NCBI GenBank assembly: GCA_012845835.1
Contig: JABAKD010000026.1
Location: 1,182,046 to 1,246,045, forward strand
Reading direction: 5' to 3'
DNA from: Undaria pinnatifida
Lineage: Eukaryota; Sar; Phaeophyceae; Laminariales; Alariaceae
DNA length: 64,000 bases
Shown here piece after piece: positions 1 to 12,386 of the stretch. Position 1 is the first letter of the stretch; each line of letters opens with the position of its first letter. The position numbers and the translations under genes were made by a program. The notes below the pieces were generated by a model. It worked only from the letters and a program-made list of their open reading frames with translations. It was not told where the DNA came from and ran no database searches.

Positions 1-2
1 TG

Positions 3-1862
3 CCGTCCCTCGCGCCCATTTGCTGCAATGTACCAGATGACCCCAAGCTACAAACAGCTCGTGTCCCCCGACCTTATCAGATCTCCACCGTTAAACTGGC
101 TAACCTAGAACCAGTACGCAGCAATAGAGAGCTCTTTAGTGTGAAATCAGTATTCGTGAGCGCGACAAATGTTTTCATGTCCGTCGATCAAGAAAAACTC
201 CGCTCAGCACAAAAAGTAGAGTACGGACGGTACATCGATTACATACAGCACGCAGACGCACCATTACCCGAGAAAGAAACGAAAACAACCATGTCTTACT
301 ATTCAATGCAGGACGGGCTGTTGTTTAAATCGTACCTTCCGGGATATCTTCGAAAACGAAGCACCTTCCGCGATCAACTTGTAGTACCGGAGGCCCTTGT
401 TGGATTACTTCTGCACGCCTACCACGATCACGTTCTATCCGGAGGACACCTCGCATGTCGCCCGACTTATGAGAAAATCCGCCAGAAATATTGGTGGCCC
501 ACCATCAGCCGCGACGTACGAGAGTGGTGCGAAAAATTCCAAGCTTTTCAACGACGAAATACAGCACACAACAGACCCAAGCTCCCGACCGGCCAATTTA
601 CCTGTCGAGCGGCCATTTCAACGAATATCGGTTGACTTAGTAGAGTACAAATCGGTATCAACTTCAGCCGCAGGGATCGAATGCAAATACGTTCTCTCCA
701 TGATGGACCACCTGACGAGGTTTGCGGTACTGCTGCCGGTACGTAATAAAACGGCCGAAACAGTAGCCAATGCCATAATCGAGAGAATAATCAGCATTTT
801 CGGCCCACCAGATACCTTGCATAGTGATCAAGGCCCCGAATTCGAGAATAAGGTGATATACCAGCTGCAACAAATACTCGGATACAAAAAGACCCGCACA
901 ACGCCCTACCGGCCGCAGGGTAATTCAGTGTCCGAACGGGTACACTCAACGATGCACAGCATGCTAGCAATACACAGAGCAATCGATCAAAGCAACTGGG
1001 CCACTCTCTTACCGTTTGTACAGCTAGCGCACAACACTAGCTTTAGTGCAACGATGCATGAGACACCATTCTTCTTAATGTTCGGACGACAACCCCGACT
1101 CCCAGTCGATATAATCCTTGGTATTCCTCATGTGGGAAGAACAGCAGACACCGAGGAACTCGCACAAAACACACGGGACAATTTGCAAATCGCTTTCGAG
1201 TTCGCACGCCGTAACTTAACCGAGCGTGCAGACAAACAGGCAGGACAAAATAGCAAACTTATACCGTACCCGGTGTTCAAACTTGGACAGGAAGTACTCG
1301 TGTACAGACCTTACCAGGATTCGGATGGGCACAACCCAAAGCTGCTATTACCATGGCGAGGACCATATGTCGTCTGCTCACAATTATCACCAGTGGTGTA
1401 TAGAGTACGAATAACGAATTACACCCGAGCAGTGTCAGTCCACCTAGCCCATCTAAAGCCCTACCATCAACGGGAAACACCACCCGCACCTCAATTTGAG
1501 AAGCTGGCGGAATTGGCTTTAGGGGAGTCCATTCCCTACCCGAGTTGGACCATCCAGACGCGGCTCAACCCAAAATTGAGTCCTACTTCGTAGACAGGGT
1601 TGTAGATCATAAAAGGGGACCTGGCAGACCAAGCCCCCACAACTACAAGTACCGCCTAAGACTCCGAGGTTACGGCCCTGAATCCGACCTCGAGTATCGC
1701 GCGGACGAAATACCCCAATGTCACGAATTGACCGCCGCATACCGAGCCCAAAAACGTTTGCACCTCGCGATAACCCCACCTTGTTCGCCCCCCGTCCCTT
1801 CTCTCGGGAAACGGAAGCGTACCGTAGGCGGGGACGAGCACGCATTGAGACAGCGCAAATAG
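3..1862 (+). pseudogene. Ty3/gypsy chromovirus pol, C-terminal part (integrase plus chromodomain)
   Basis: This is the 3' part of a Ty3/gypsy polyprotein, open to the left window edge, so protease, RT and RNase H lie outside. An N-terminal integrase zinc domain lies near nt 415-560 (HDHV, then H and CEKF). Its last Cys positions read Phe, which would spoil the HHCC site. The integrase core has Asp codon 634-636, Asp codon 826-828 (SDQGPE) and Glu codon 934-936, giving exact D-X35-E spacing. A GPY/F module (WRGPYVV) follows near 1354-1375. A chromodomain-like segment (YFVDRVVDH to LRGYGPESD) covers about 1573-1750, which makes it a chromovirus; such domains are known to steer integration to heterochromatin. 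Reading shifts between the zinc domain (frame of nt 141) and the core (frame of nt 397), and again before the chromodomain (frame of nt 1545). The copy is therefore likely inactive unless these are sequence errors. Confidence 0.9.
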
Positions 1863-2674
1863 ATTCTCAGATGCTCAGCGGCGTAACCGAATAACGAACA
1901 AGTTGGCAAACACAGTTGACTCAGCTGTAGGCACAAGAGTCTACAACGATGATGAGGGTAGCACCAGCAGGCATGGCAGTACACACTCCTGTTGACCATG
2001 ATCTGACGGGCACTCTACCCGGCATTCCGGTGGGAATAGCCGGGGGCAAGGAGACGTTAAGAAAATTGTTGTACCCAACGGAGAGAGGCTGTAAGAAGCG
2101 TGACAATTCACGCCCGTGCCGACACTCCGTTCCAAACGGGACAAAACAGCAACACCACCGTCAAGCCACAAACAAAATTGTTCGAACACTAAACACACAG
2201 GGGAAATGAGATCCACGCGACTCCACCCCACCTAAAACAAAGTCACACGTTGATACACCTAGATCAACTGAGCTGACTCCGAGTGAAAATATCTACGCGG
2301 ACCCACCCACAAAAGAGAAATCACTAACCAGTTTCGCTGCCCGTGGTTCGCAGAACAGCAACCACGAGGGGCGCACCAGTACGTGTGGCCACACGAAATA
2401 CGTGCGTTGAGATAATATTTGGAAACCCCATACAACTCCAGTACACGCTGTCAGCATGCAAGCTCGAAAATGTAACCATCTTCGCTGGCCCGGTGTTTCA
2501 CACCCGTGTTTGCTAAACACGTCAGTTATGAGGAGTGGATGCACGCATATAAAAGCTGCTGTGTTTCGATCCGATAAATCGACACCCCGTTTCCTAAAAT
2601 TAGCATCCTCCCGATGACCGCTACAATACCATTCTTAGCTAAGATGGGCTTGCAGCAAATACAGAGGGGGGTGA

Positions 2675-3103
2675 TGTGGAAGACAGGGTCGTAGATACCT
2701 ATCGTAGATCGCGTACACGCATGCGTGAGAGGACACGTCACCGGTCAGGCAATACACGATCCCGGGTCGCGAACGGCGTCATCCGTCATAGACGGCGTTG
2801 ACCCGTCCCCAGAAGATCAGCCACCGAAAGATGATCCCGCCGCATGATGAAGGGCATAAGCCCACCGTCACTCTAGCTCTGGCTTAGCATCTCCTTGCTA
2901 CATATAAGAAAGAAAGGTTTTCAGTCGCGTTCGCTGTGAGAACGATCGTCAAGGCACCTCAGCACCGCGACGCCCTCTCCGCTTCGACTTCAGCTCTGCG
3001 ACGACCTCTCCGATCCGACTACCGACCATCCGCGACGAGTACCAGACCTCCGGGACCACCCTCTCCACTTCGACTCCGGGACCCCGTAAGAGACCAGGTT
3101 CCA
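2675..3103 (+). repeat. Putative 3' LTR of the gypsy element
   Basis: A purine run (AGAGGGGGGTGA, ending at 2674) is directly followed by TG, the usual polypurine-tract/LTR border, about 0.8 kb after the chromodomain. A TATA-like CATATAAG lies near 2900. The right end at CCA (3101-3103), where a different tandem repeat begins, is a guess because the 5' LTR is outside the window. Positions 1863-2674 would be the untranslated 3' region; I see no gene there. Confidence 0.3.
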
Positions 3104-3106
3104 TAG

Positions 3107-3775
3107 TACAGGCAGATATGTTAAACTGTGGTAGGACCACACTACCAACTTATTACGCAGGGTATTTCGTGCTTGCCTGCCGTCTGCATGATCGTCTGAC
3201 AACCTCTACCAAACGAAGTAGGATATGCCTAACGACGTAACGTAATTGGGGACGGACATATCAAGCGTTCCTTTCAACACTGACGATTTGCACCGCTCCC
3301 CCTCGTGTTCAAAAGTGATGATATTGCATAACCACATCACCTCGCTTACTGTATTTTGTAATATGTATCTCCGTCTTAGCATTGGCGACCTCAGAGCCCC
3401 ACATCGGCACGGTAGTATCATGGGCGTATAGTCTAATCGTACATTACCTCATAATAACGTGAAAAGGAGCTACAGGCAGATATGTTAAAATTGCCGTGGA
3501 CCACGCTACCAACGTATTGCGTAGGGTATTTTGTGCCTACCGTCTGCGTGATTGCCTCCCAATCTCTGCCAAACGAAGTATCACTAACGAAGTAACCTTG
3601 TTGAGCGCGGGTACACCAAGCGCCTCTTTCAAAACACTGACTGACTTGCACTTCTCCCTCTCGTGCTCAGTGGTGGTGGCATTGTATTACCACATCACCT
3701 CGCCCGTTGTGTTTTGCAATATGTATCTCTGTCTTATAACTAGGTATCGACGTCAGAGGCCCACACCGGCACGTT
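3107..3775. repeat. Two-unit tandem repeat, period about 364 bp
   Basis: Unit 1 starts with TACAGGCAGATATGTTAAA at 3107 and unit 2 with nearly the same words at 3471. Both then carry matching blocks in the same order: CGCAGGGTATTT/CGTAGGGTATTT, CATCACCTCGC, AATATGTATCTC and the CGGCACG end. They differ by many substitutions and small indels, so the duplication is old. There is no coding signal. Confidence 0.8.
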
Positions 3776-3944
3776 AAAATGTTGGTGACTTCAGGGTTGT
3801 ACCTATCGATTGAAATACTCTATATCTTGCGATCCGTGTACAATAACAAATTATGAAGCTAAAACACATTGTATACCACACCTAAAAATTGTGTTGTATA
3901 CCCCACCTAACGTCAAATCTGCTAGAATAATAACAAATGCCACC

Positions 3945-4420
3945 CAGGCGAACTAAAGTGGTGTAGTCTGTTCTTGCTGCCGCCGTCAGATTTGTCCCCG
4001 TAAATTGATTTATAGTTTCCGCCCACATATTGAGTTACCCCGACCCCCCCCCGCGCCCCCTCCCCCGATCCCTCTTGCTCAACCGCCCCACCTAAATAAA
4101 AATATGCCAAAAAAGTACCAGGTACTAAACACTACCAGCCAGCTGATATCACCTCATAATCTTTCTAGCCATCCATGACGTGGCTCTAATTCACCCCCCT
4201 CCCCCCCCCCACCCACCCCCCCTGAACGCCCCTCCTTCCCCACCATCCGCACCATCGCCTAGACCTAGCACCACGCGTATAGCAAGCCTCTACATCTATG
4301 CCACCAAAACCTGTTAAAAACCCTCCCTCCCCCCCTCTTTTCCCCGCTCCCTCCTGCTCAAACGCCCTAACAAAACTCGAAATCTGCCAAAGTAATAAAC
4401 ACTTCCACGCATGCAATGGA
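3945..4420. repeat. Dispersed repeat family R, partial copy with C-rich tracts
   Basis: Blocks such as CGCCCCACCTAA, AAACACTACCAGCCAGCTGAT, TTTCTAGCCATCCATGACGT and CGCCTAGACCTAGCACCACG, joined by runs of C, recur in the same order near 37.4-37.7, 58.4-59.2 and 60.3-61.1 kb. This copy lacks the conserved family-R end (CACACACAGCTTGCAAAGATG). It has no open reading frame of note. Confidence 0.75.
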
Positions 4421-7060
4421 GTGCCCTCCGGGATAGTTGATAGATTCGACGTGAAACCATGTCATGGATGAGGTGAAACCACGTGATATTAGATGTCAAA
4501 ATCACGTCAAGGTCATCATAGATGGGCGGTGATGAAGGTGACGATGATGGGACAAGCAGGACGCCCCACATCTTACTGCACTGCACTACCCTGCTCTACC
4601 CTGCCCTACTCTGTCTTGTCTTGTTTTGTCTGTCTTTTAGAGTTCAATGTAGAGGAAAAAAGCACAGCTTTTGAGTCTATCCAGCGAGCCATGAGGAGAG
4701 ACCAAACAAGGGCACTGAAACCCATGAGGAGCACGCTTCTCCACACCGACCAACCACGCATGCCCCACTCGGAGTACCACTACAATTGGCGTCGTCGGAG
4801 CAGTGAACGTGTCGACCTTGGGCTTGCGCGACCTCCTCCCTTGTGCTCTACCCTCCCCAAGGTAAGCACATTTGGACTTGCATGCGTAGCTTTGCGTTTT
4901 GCTCTTTCCCCATTTTGTTTTGGTAGTTTTTTTTTCATGCTCCTTTCGCAGTCTAACCTACTCCCTTATATCCAGTAGCGAGCTTGGTTATCCTTTTGTC
5001 TCGTATCCGTAAACCACGGGCCCCTTCGGGCCCCTACTTTGCGAAGGACACGTTGAGTCTGCAGCTACCATGGCTTTGCGGCAGCAGACTTTCGACATAT
5101 TGTCTCCCCGTGCTCTCTCTTCGTGGGACACTACTATGACAATCGAACAAAGAAAGTGCCCCCATATATAGACTCCTTACTTAGTGCTATACTTGTCTTT
5201 ACCTCTTTTCCCACTCCAAAAGCGATCCTAGTCTAATTCCAAGTGGTTTGTGCCCACGTTGGGAGTCCTGTCCAGAAGAATACCCCGGCAGGTGAATAAC
5301 ACCTTTTGTAAAATTTCGCGGTTGGAACCAACCCTATGAGCTGTTTTCACTCGGCTAATTCGAGTGGCCGGCTCCGTTGCACCACACCTTACTACTGCAC
5401 CGTGGCGCTACGGCGTAGGGGCTACGGCCACCTTTTCTTGTTTCTTGTCGGCATACCTGCCCAAAGGGTTTGACGACACCGGCCAAATATTGGGTTTACA
5501 GCCGTCCTGACTGTGCAGTCCACAGGCCGTCCCCTCTTGGCCCCCGTTTTTCTCTTGGCTTGTTGGCGTACTTGTCGCATCGGTTCCACGTTTTGATTCC
5601 AGCTTGGCTTCGCAGCCTATGTAAATCGTTTCCTGTCGACCCCTTTCATGTTATATTTTCGGCGAAATCGTTTTGGGGGAATGTCTTAGCTACTCGCCTA
5701 GTGTTGCTCGTTTCTTAAAGTAGCCTTTCAAGGTCTCTTGTTGTAGACCCTGCTTCTTTTTGGTCGGGCTGCAGTACGTTGCTGTGACACGATTTCCCTA
5801 CCTCCTGTTTTTCCGTGCACTTTCTCGTTTACCTTTGCAGGGCTGCTCCACGTAAGCGACCCCGTTTTCCCGACCTTTAGTACCTAGCTGAGGCTTTCTT
5901 CATATCGTCTTCTATGTTCCCTGTATTCTTTCTGGAGCTAGACACTTTCAGCGCTTCTCCGAGCTGAACGAGTATCATCGTGATTACCCCATTTCTGGCT
6001 TGTTTGTTATAGTTGAGTAGCCTCGCTACGTTTGCTGGCATTGTTCTCGCTATTTTTTAGCCCCTCAAGGTGTCGTATGTCGACCTTCTTTCTGGCTTCT
6101 GATAGTACCTTCCGTCTTCCTGTATTCACGTTTTAGTTTTTCTTCCTTGTTTGCGTATTGTCTTTGCTAGGTGACCTCACCACGGATTTGTTTCCGTTTT
6201 CTTGGTACTGTACCCAGATAGATTCTAAGGGTACTCCGCTGTTGCCCCCCGGGTCAGCTTCCCGGCGTATCACACACGCTTCCAGTACCACCATTGTGGT
6301 CTTGTCTGTGTCATTGTTTAGGTGTTTTTTTTCTCTGCGTTTTCGCGACTTGTTTTGGAACCTCCGTTTCCCGTTGCACATTTTGACCAAGGGCATTATG
6401 CTAGCCTCCTAGGTCCCACATTACGGCCGCTGTTCTTCCGTTACACCTCAGCGTACTGATTCTATATAGTTTTGTCTCTTGACCACCGAACGGTCGCATG
6501 TCAACATTCCAGGTCCAACCTTCTGGACCCTGAAAAGGCAGTTTTCTTTGTATTCTCTCTTTTCAGGCTCTTTCTCTTTTGCCCTTCGACCAATGGCCCG
6601 ACGCTTGCGTACTTCTTCGCGTCTTGGATATTTCTCTATCACCGTCCAACCGATGGCCTCATGTCAGCTTTGCATGTCCAACGTAGCGGACTTTAACGTT
6701 CTTTTAGGCTGTGTTTCTTGATTTCTCTCTTGTCGTGCGGCAAATGGACCGACTGCCCACCCCTTCGGCACTACTCTTCAGGCCGTAAACTCGTCTGGCC
6801 TTAACAGCGTGACACGTGTTCCCTTCTTCCTTTTGACTTGGATTTTGCGTCTACACCTTTCTCTTTGACACCCTTTGAATCCTTGCGCTCAGTCGCCGTG
6901 CCCTTCGTGTTTTCGATTGCTACCGGTATACCGGAGGTGATTCCTTCCTCGAGCTCTAACCAACACAAGAATGTCGTTTCCGGCAAAAGCAAAAAGGTTG
7001 ACTTCGTAGCTCAGTGAGAAGTTCTATACAACCAACAAAAAAACGTCGTGAGAGTTCGAG
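4421..7060. other. Pyrimidine-rich stretch without a recognised gene
   Basis: The plus strand is rich in T and C, so the minus strand gives Lys/Arg/Glu-rich frames (about 6133-6396, 6448-6642 and 6801-6992) that mainly reflect composition. A repeat-like phrase CCACCGAACGGTCGCATGTC / CCAACCGATGGCCTCATGTC appears near 6483 and 6645. The minus-strand frames could be a decayed Gag-like region, but no zinc knuckle or catalytic motif is visible. No splice-supported gene was found. Confidence 0.4.
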
Positions 7061-7083
7061 TTGGGCCACCTGTACTATCTGCA

Positions 7084-8900
7084 TTTTCAGTGGAAGCTCG
7101 TGAAAGCTTCCATTGAAAACTTCCATCGCTTCAATAGAAGCTTTCACGACTTCCACGGAAGCTTCCATCACTTCCGTGGAAGCTTTCATCGAAGCAATGG
7201 AAGCTTCGATGGAAGCGTGGAAGCTTCCACGCTTCCATGCCGTGGACGCTTCCATGAAAGCTTCCACGGTAGTAACTTCCACGCATGAAAGCTTGCATGG
7301 AAGCTTCCACGGAAGAAATTTCCACGGAAGCTTCCACGGAAGAAACTTCCACGGAAGCTTCCACGAAAGCTACCGCGGAAGCAACTTCCACGCAGGCTTC
7401 CACGGAAGCAACTTCCAGGGAAGCTTCCTTGAAAGCTTTCACGCAAGCAACTTCCACCGAAGCTCCCATGAAAGCTTCCACGGAAGCAACATCCGCGGAA
7501 GCAACTTCCACGGAAACAATTTCCACGGAAGCTTAGATGAAAGCTTTCACGGAAGCTTCCACGGAGTCAACCTCATGCTAACCCTAACCCTAACCCTAAG
7601 CTTTCATGAAAGTAACTTTCAAGGAAGCTTCCATTGTTTCCGCGAAAGCTTCCATTACTTCCATGGAAGTAATGGAAGCTTTCGTGGAAGCTCCCGTGAA
7701 ATTTACTTCCACGGAAGCTTTCATATCTTCCATAAAAGCGTCCATAGGAGATTTCACGGAAGCTTGCGGAACCTCCCATAAAGGCTTCCGTGGAAGTTAC
7801 TTTCGTGGAAGATTTCAGTTCTTCCATATCTTCCATGGAAGCTTACACGGAAGCTTCCATGAAGACTTCCGTGGAAGTTACTTTCATGAAAGCTTCCGAA
7901 ACTTCCGCGAAAGCTTCCATTACTTCCGCGAAAGCTTCCATGGGAAATTTCGTGGAAGTTGCTTCCAAGGAAGCTTTCGTGGAAGCTTTCGTGGAAGCTT
8001 TCGTGGAATCTCCCGTGGAAGTTACTCCCGTGGAAAATTTTACATCTTTCATATCTTCCATGGAAGCTTCCACAGGTGTTACTTCCATGAAAGATTCCGA
8101 GGAAGTTACTTTCGCGAAAGCTTCCATAACTTCCGCGAAAGCTCTCAATGCTTCTATGAAAGCTTCCATGAAAGCTTTCGTGAAAGTTACTTCCATGGAA
8201 TCTTTCGTGGCATCTTTCGTAAACTCTTCCAGGGAAGTTACTTTTGTGGAAGCTTTCAATTCTTCCATATCTTCCGTGGAAGTCACTTCCATAAAAGCTT
8301 CCATAACTTCCGCGAAAGCTTCCATTAATTCCATGAAAGCTTCCATGCAAGATTTCGTGGAAGTTACTTTATGGAAGCTTTGGTGGGGTTTTTTGTGGAA
8401 GCTCTCGTGAAAGTTGCGTCCGTGGAAGCTTCCAGTTCTTCCATATCTTCCAATTGAAGGTTCTACGGAAGCTTCCATGAAATCTTCTGTGGAAGTCACT
8501 TGCATGAAAGCATCCATAACTTCTGCGAAAGCTTCCATTACTTCCATGAAAGCTTTCCTGGAAGTCACTTTCATTAAAGCATCCATAACTTCCGCGGAAG
8601 CCCTCATTACATCCATGAAAGCTTCCATGAAAGTTTTCGTGGAAGCTTTCGCGAAAGCTTCCGTGGAAGTTACTTCCGTGGAAGCTTTCATATCTTCCAT
8701 GTCTTCCATGGAAACTTCCTCTTCCATGAAATCTTTCATGGAAGATATGCAAGCTTCCATGGAAGCTTTCACGGAAGCTTCCACGGCTTCAATTGCTTCC
8801 ATGGAAGCTTTCATGGAAGCTGGAAGCTTCCATAGCTTCCATATCTTCCATGGAAGCTTCCATGAAAGCGGTAAAAAGCTTCCACAGAAGATTTCATGAG
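7084..8900. repeat. Palindromic GGAAGCTTCC array
   Basis: About 1.8 kb is built almost entirely of short words around GGAAGCTTCC, GAAAGCTTTC, CCATGGAAG and ACTTCCGTGGAAG. The core word is its own reverse complement, so each strand can fold on itself at many places and all six frames stay open. The resulting Ser-Phe-His-Gly and Glu-Ala-Ser-Thr proteins are composition artefacts. The outer edges look like inverted partners: ACTATCTGCATTTTCAGTGG near 7074, and the complement of CCACGCAAAATGCAAGTAGT near 8904. That suggests a fold-back element rather than a plain satellite. Confidence 0.85.
7578..7599 (-). repeat. Interstitial telomere-like (CCCTAA) repeats
   Basis: About three and a half CCCTAA units (TTAGGG on the minus strand) sit inside the GGAAGCTTCC array, flanked by GCTTTC words on the right. 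TTAGGG is a common eukaryotic telomere unit. A stretch this short inside the chromosome could mark a past break repair or be part of the repeat unit. Confidence 0.75.
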
Positions 8901-9150
8901 CTTCCACGCAAAATGCAAGTAGTGCCGGAGACCGTTCGAGTCCCACCGACTTCGTATTTTTGCTATTCTCCGGGAAAAGAAAAAGGAAAACACGTACTTG
9001 CGAGCTTGCGCGCTGGAGACCGCAATGGTTATGATAGTTTGCTCTTGAGTACTACGGTAGTGTAGGGAGAGAGTCCCGGAGATCCCTGTTACGAAGTCGG
9101 TGAGAGACAATTGGCGGACTCCCAAACATATCTTGTGTTGGTTATATAGA

Positions 9151-9224
9151 ACTAACCACCGAGCTACGTAGCCACTGTGACTACGTCGCTCTGTGGTTAG
9201 TGACTACGTCGCTCTGTGGTTAGT
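9151..9224. repeat. Hairpin with ACTAACCAC arms and a tandem arm copy
   Basis: The left arm (9151-9174, ACTAACCACCGAGCTACGTAG...) pairs with the reverse complement of 9178-9201 with only a few mismatches and a very short loop. The right arm is then repeated in direct orientation at about 9202-9224. The sequence around it (8946-9330) shows no gene. It may be a small fold-back transposon remnant. Confidence 0.7.
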
Positions 9225-9450
9225 TTTATAAACCTTACAGCGCCACACGGCAACACTTTCCAAAACGCGAAAACCTTATATCGCGAAAGACTGCATGTTC
9301 TTCAAATGTTTGGAAGCATTTAGCAAGTTTTCTCATCGTAACGCTCTCATATATTTCTCAAACCCCTCACAGCCGAGCATCAGGGAGCTCACGGCACGCC
9401 GACGCTCTCTACCGAGGAAATGCTGGCGAATAAAGGACTTCAGGCCCAGC

Positions 9451-10400
9451 CTATGCACCGCAGAGGCTGGCAGTCCTTCCAGCCCGGCCCAACTCGCCCT
9501 GGAAAAGCTGGGGCGGCTGCTGTTTGTGATGATGCTTCGGCACCCGCTCAAAACGACGCCCATGTGGTATCCACACGGGAAATCCTTCGTCCCTCTCAGT
9601 TCTGGCGCGTCCTCTAGCTACTGCGTCGCTCGCTACTTCGGAACCTTCGGCAGCTGGGGTGACGACGCTCGCACTTCTAGCATCGCCTCCCAAGTCTCGC
9701 TTCGAGGCCCCACCACGTGGTTCGTCCGCGTTAGCATCGGTAAAGAGTGTGCGTGGGTGGTTGATGCCCCGACCGAGGTAAGAGCCACTCTCGGCCCGGC
9801 GTGAAGACTTGGACGGGCGGTTCCAACGGCAGTACGCTGGGCGAAGGAACGGGTGCGGTGTAACAGGTGCGGCAGGGCCATGCCACATCTCATGCGGAGA
9901 CTTGATGCCGGGGTTGGCAGTGGCTGTGATGCGGTTCAAGGCGGCACAAAATCAAGGCACCGCTTACGCTCACAGGGACTTGATTGACGGTAGCGGAACG
10001 AACGGGAGGATGGTAGGAGCCTGGATGCACGCAGCAAGTGCTGCGTTCTGATTTATGCCTAGCGCTCTGTCGGCGAAACCATTCTGGTTTGGGCTGTTTA
10101 CGTTGGTGAATCCCTTTTTGATGCAATACTGTGTGCAAGCCTCTCCAAACAGCCCCATAAAGAATCTTACCCCGTTGTCAGACCTTACAATATCAACCTT
10201 CGAGGGGACACCGGCGACGCGTAATAGAGCCAAAAACTTCCTAACCGCGTCTGCTGCGTCCGGTTTGCGTCTCAGAACGTGTAGCCATGCGTGCGAAATA
10301 AGTTTTACTTCATTAACATTATTTACATCTTCCCCAACAGAGAATAGGTTATCCTAGGGCCACTCGTGTTAACGAAGACCCGTCCCCACTTTTCTGCCGC
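9451..10400 (-). pseudogene. Ty1/copia integrase fragment
   Basis: Read on the minus strand, the part near 9970-10233 has the copia integrase core: VRSDNGV carries the second catalytic Asp, then FGEACTQYC, then SPNQNGFADRALG. In the family the last motif reads AERALG, so the catalytic Glu appears as Asp here. The weaker part from 10234 to 10400 (FLALLRVAGVPSK upstream) belongs to the same domain. Below 9970 the frame changes at least twice, but typical post-integrase words (SPHEMWHG) are still visible. No reverse transcriptase follows, so the element is 3'-truncated near 9.4 kb. It pairs with the protease and Gag parts at higher coordinates. Confidence 0.85.
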
Positions 10401-10486
10401 ACATGACTTAGTACCGCTGGGGATAGGCTTGCGGTAACGTTTGGATATAGAACAGCCAGTGCGGGGTTTAAGAGTCCCTAACAGTT

Positions 10487-11116
10487 CTACACCGGAATTG
10501 TTTTTTCAGTCTCAATCAACAGCAATTCGTTGGAAAGGCCATGCACGCAGTGGCAAGCGTTGGTGTCTACAGGAGTCTCGGCAGGAGCAGCGTTGCCGGG
10601 GGGAAGCACGGGAAACGCCAAGAGGTAATCGCAATCAGTCTTCACACTGTCCTCAGTGGAGTCCGGGGTCAAAAGGGGAAACGGCACATAGCCTCTGTCT
10701 GGCTCTATGCTGTCGGTGGAGTTACAATAACTAGATCCATCACCCTCGAACGTCAACCACCGATCGAAAAAAAAAAAGCACAAACCCTTCTTCTCGGTCA
10801 TGAATTCTACTCGGTGCGTATGCGCGTCCGTCAGCGAAAATAAATCAAACGCTAATCCGCACTTACCCACATCTAACAGTTTAACAGTCAGATTTCCGAG
10901 AAAAACTACCGCAAACGTGCCATATCCCACAACGTCGAATTGGTGGTTGTCCTCAATCCTGACCATGTCGTCGCACAGACGTACGTTACTTGACAGGCCA
11001 GCTGAATGAGTCTTGCAAAAAGAGTCGCCACTGTCTGATATACACTTCTCAGCAAAACGATTGGTAAAGCTTTCCCTGCGTTCCACAGCACAAGATAAAT
11101 CACTACCACTAAGCAT
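10487..11116 (-). pseudogene. Copia protease and GAG-pre-integrase segment
   Basis: A 209-codon minus-strand frame reads from a protease-like start (ISDSGDS near residues 26-32, the region of the family's D-S-G/A motif) through VVGYGTFAVVFLGNLTVKLLDV and AFDLFSL. Near its end is the His pair of the GAG-pre-integrase domain (CHCVHGLSNELLL). This order is typical of Ty1/copia polyproteins. It lies directly upstream of the integrase fragment on the same strand, with a frame break between them. Family assignment rests on these motif phrases. I infer one decayed element spanning about 9.4-12.4 kb. Confidence 0.8.
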
Positions 11117-11262
11117 AGAGTTTGCTAGACGGCATACCGCCTCACCGCTGTTATTCTGTTCCTGTACACATCCGTCAGACGTTCTCTCCGAAATCGGAGT
11201 GACACGAGCTCTGCACTACTACCACATGCACCCGAGTTCCAAGCAACCGATTCACTAGCCCT

Positions 11263-12386
11263 TCAGCTTATTATAATCTGAATGGGGGATGGTTTGCTTG
11301 GAGGCTGGAAGATTGTTGCTACGGTCGCTGTATTCGATACCTTTCCTAGTACCCACATTAATTGATGCCTTGTAGCGTGGCCTACCATTGCTACGGTTGG
11401 ATCCCCGACCACCTCCACTGCTTTACCCCCACCACCACCTCTGCACCCACCTCGGATGACTCCACTCGAAAGGAAGTACCTGCCCCCCGTTCTTCCCCTT
11501 TGACACGGGAAGGCTCGATGCCTCTGTGGGACAACGCTGTCAATCTTTGCTCGCCTTATTCCATCGCGGTATCTAAACGTGCTTCGTTCGATCTCGTTGT
11601 AAGCCGTCAGTAAATTCGGTCCACCTGTCGCTTCGATTTCGGCGCACAAAACGAATAAAAAAATCTAAAGATCTTGTCCGCACCGCTACATATTCTCATG
11701 GACTCTTCACCCTTTTCCATCTGCGCCGCATAAAAATCGTTTGACCATTTAGCCTGCGTAGCAATTGATCTCGGCAGAAAACGATCACGAAGCATTTCCA
11801 AGAACCGTTCGGAGACTGCCTTGCAAAACACTCTGTCCAGCAGGGGTGTGTCTGACATTATTTCAGGACTGTCACACTCATCCATGTGACTCATGCGGTC
11901 CAGATGTGTAAATGCATCAAACATTAACAAATAGGGTACTGCGTATCCTTCGTTGCGTCCATTGAATCTACCTCAATTTAGGTTCGCGGAGAAACCAAGC
12001 ACCCACATATCGACACATACGCCTCGATTGCTTGCTCCAGGCATGGAGATTCTCCGGGTTGCCACGGAAATTCGGGACTGCCTGCTTAGTTGGTGCTACT
12101 GAACTCGCGCGGGCCCACATTCACACCTGAATTCTCTTCGAATTCATTAAATCCTACCTCGCTTACGAGCACAACACCAAGGGTTGGCGAATTCCCACCG
12201 GTTTAGACTCAATTTTTGTTTCCCCTGCTGGGGCTGGACTGGGCCCCTCCTCGGGCACGGTCGCTGGCCATCCGCTCCCCCTGTTGGCGTTGCTTGAACA
12301 CCGGTGAACTCAGCATTTCCATCATCTCTCCTAATTGGACGACATTCTCCCCGTCGACCTCGCTTCCAGGTATTGTGCCGATTCAA
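11263..12386 (-). pseudogene. Copia Gag remains (same minus-strand element)
   Basis: The frame at 11607-11930 reads FDAFTHLDRMSHMDECDSPE...LLDRVFCKAVSERFLEMLRDRFLP and AKWSNDFYAAQMEKGEESMR, the helical Gag core of copia elements. Downstream (11263-11649) is a Gly/Arg-rich stretch (RGGCRGGGGG) where an RNA-binding region is expected; no intact CCHC knuckle was found. Upstream (12147-12386) a Gln/Arg-rich frame may be the Gag N-terminus. Several frameshifts separate these parts. No LTR could be delimited between 12,387 and 12,840. Confidence 0.75.

Noticed and set aside
4493-4978. Plus-strand 161-codon frame
   Set aside because: It begins at the family-R edge in composition-biased DNA, with no motif and no partner exon.
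7003-7068. tRNA gene suggested by TAGCTCAGTGAG and GAGTTCGAGTT
   Set aside because: No cloverleaf with pairing acceptor, anticodon and T stems could be built; kept only as a remark in the findings.
7113-8946. Long overlapping frames with SFHGSFHG and EASTEAT repeats on both strands
   Set aside because: They follow directly from the palindromic GGAAGCTTCC array, are open in all frames and have no start context, domain or splice support.
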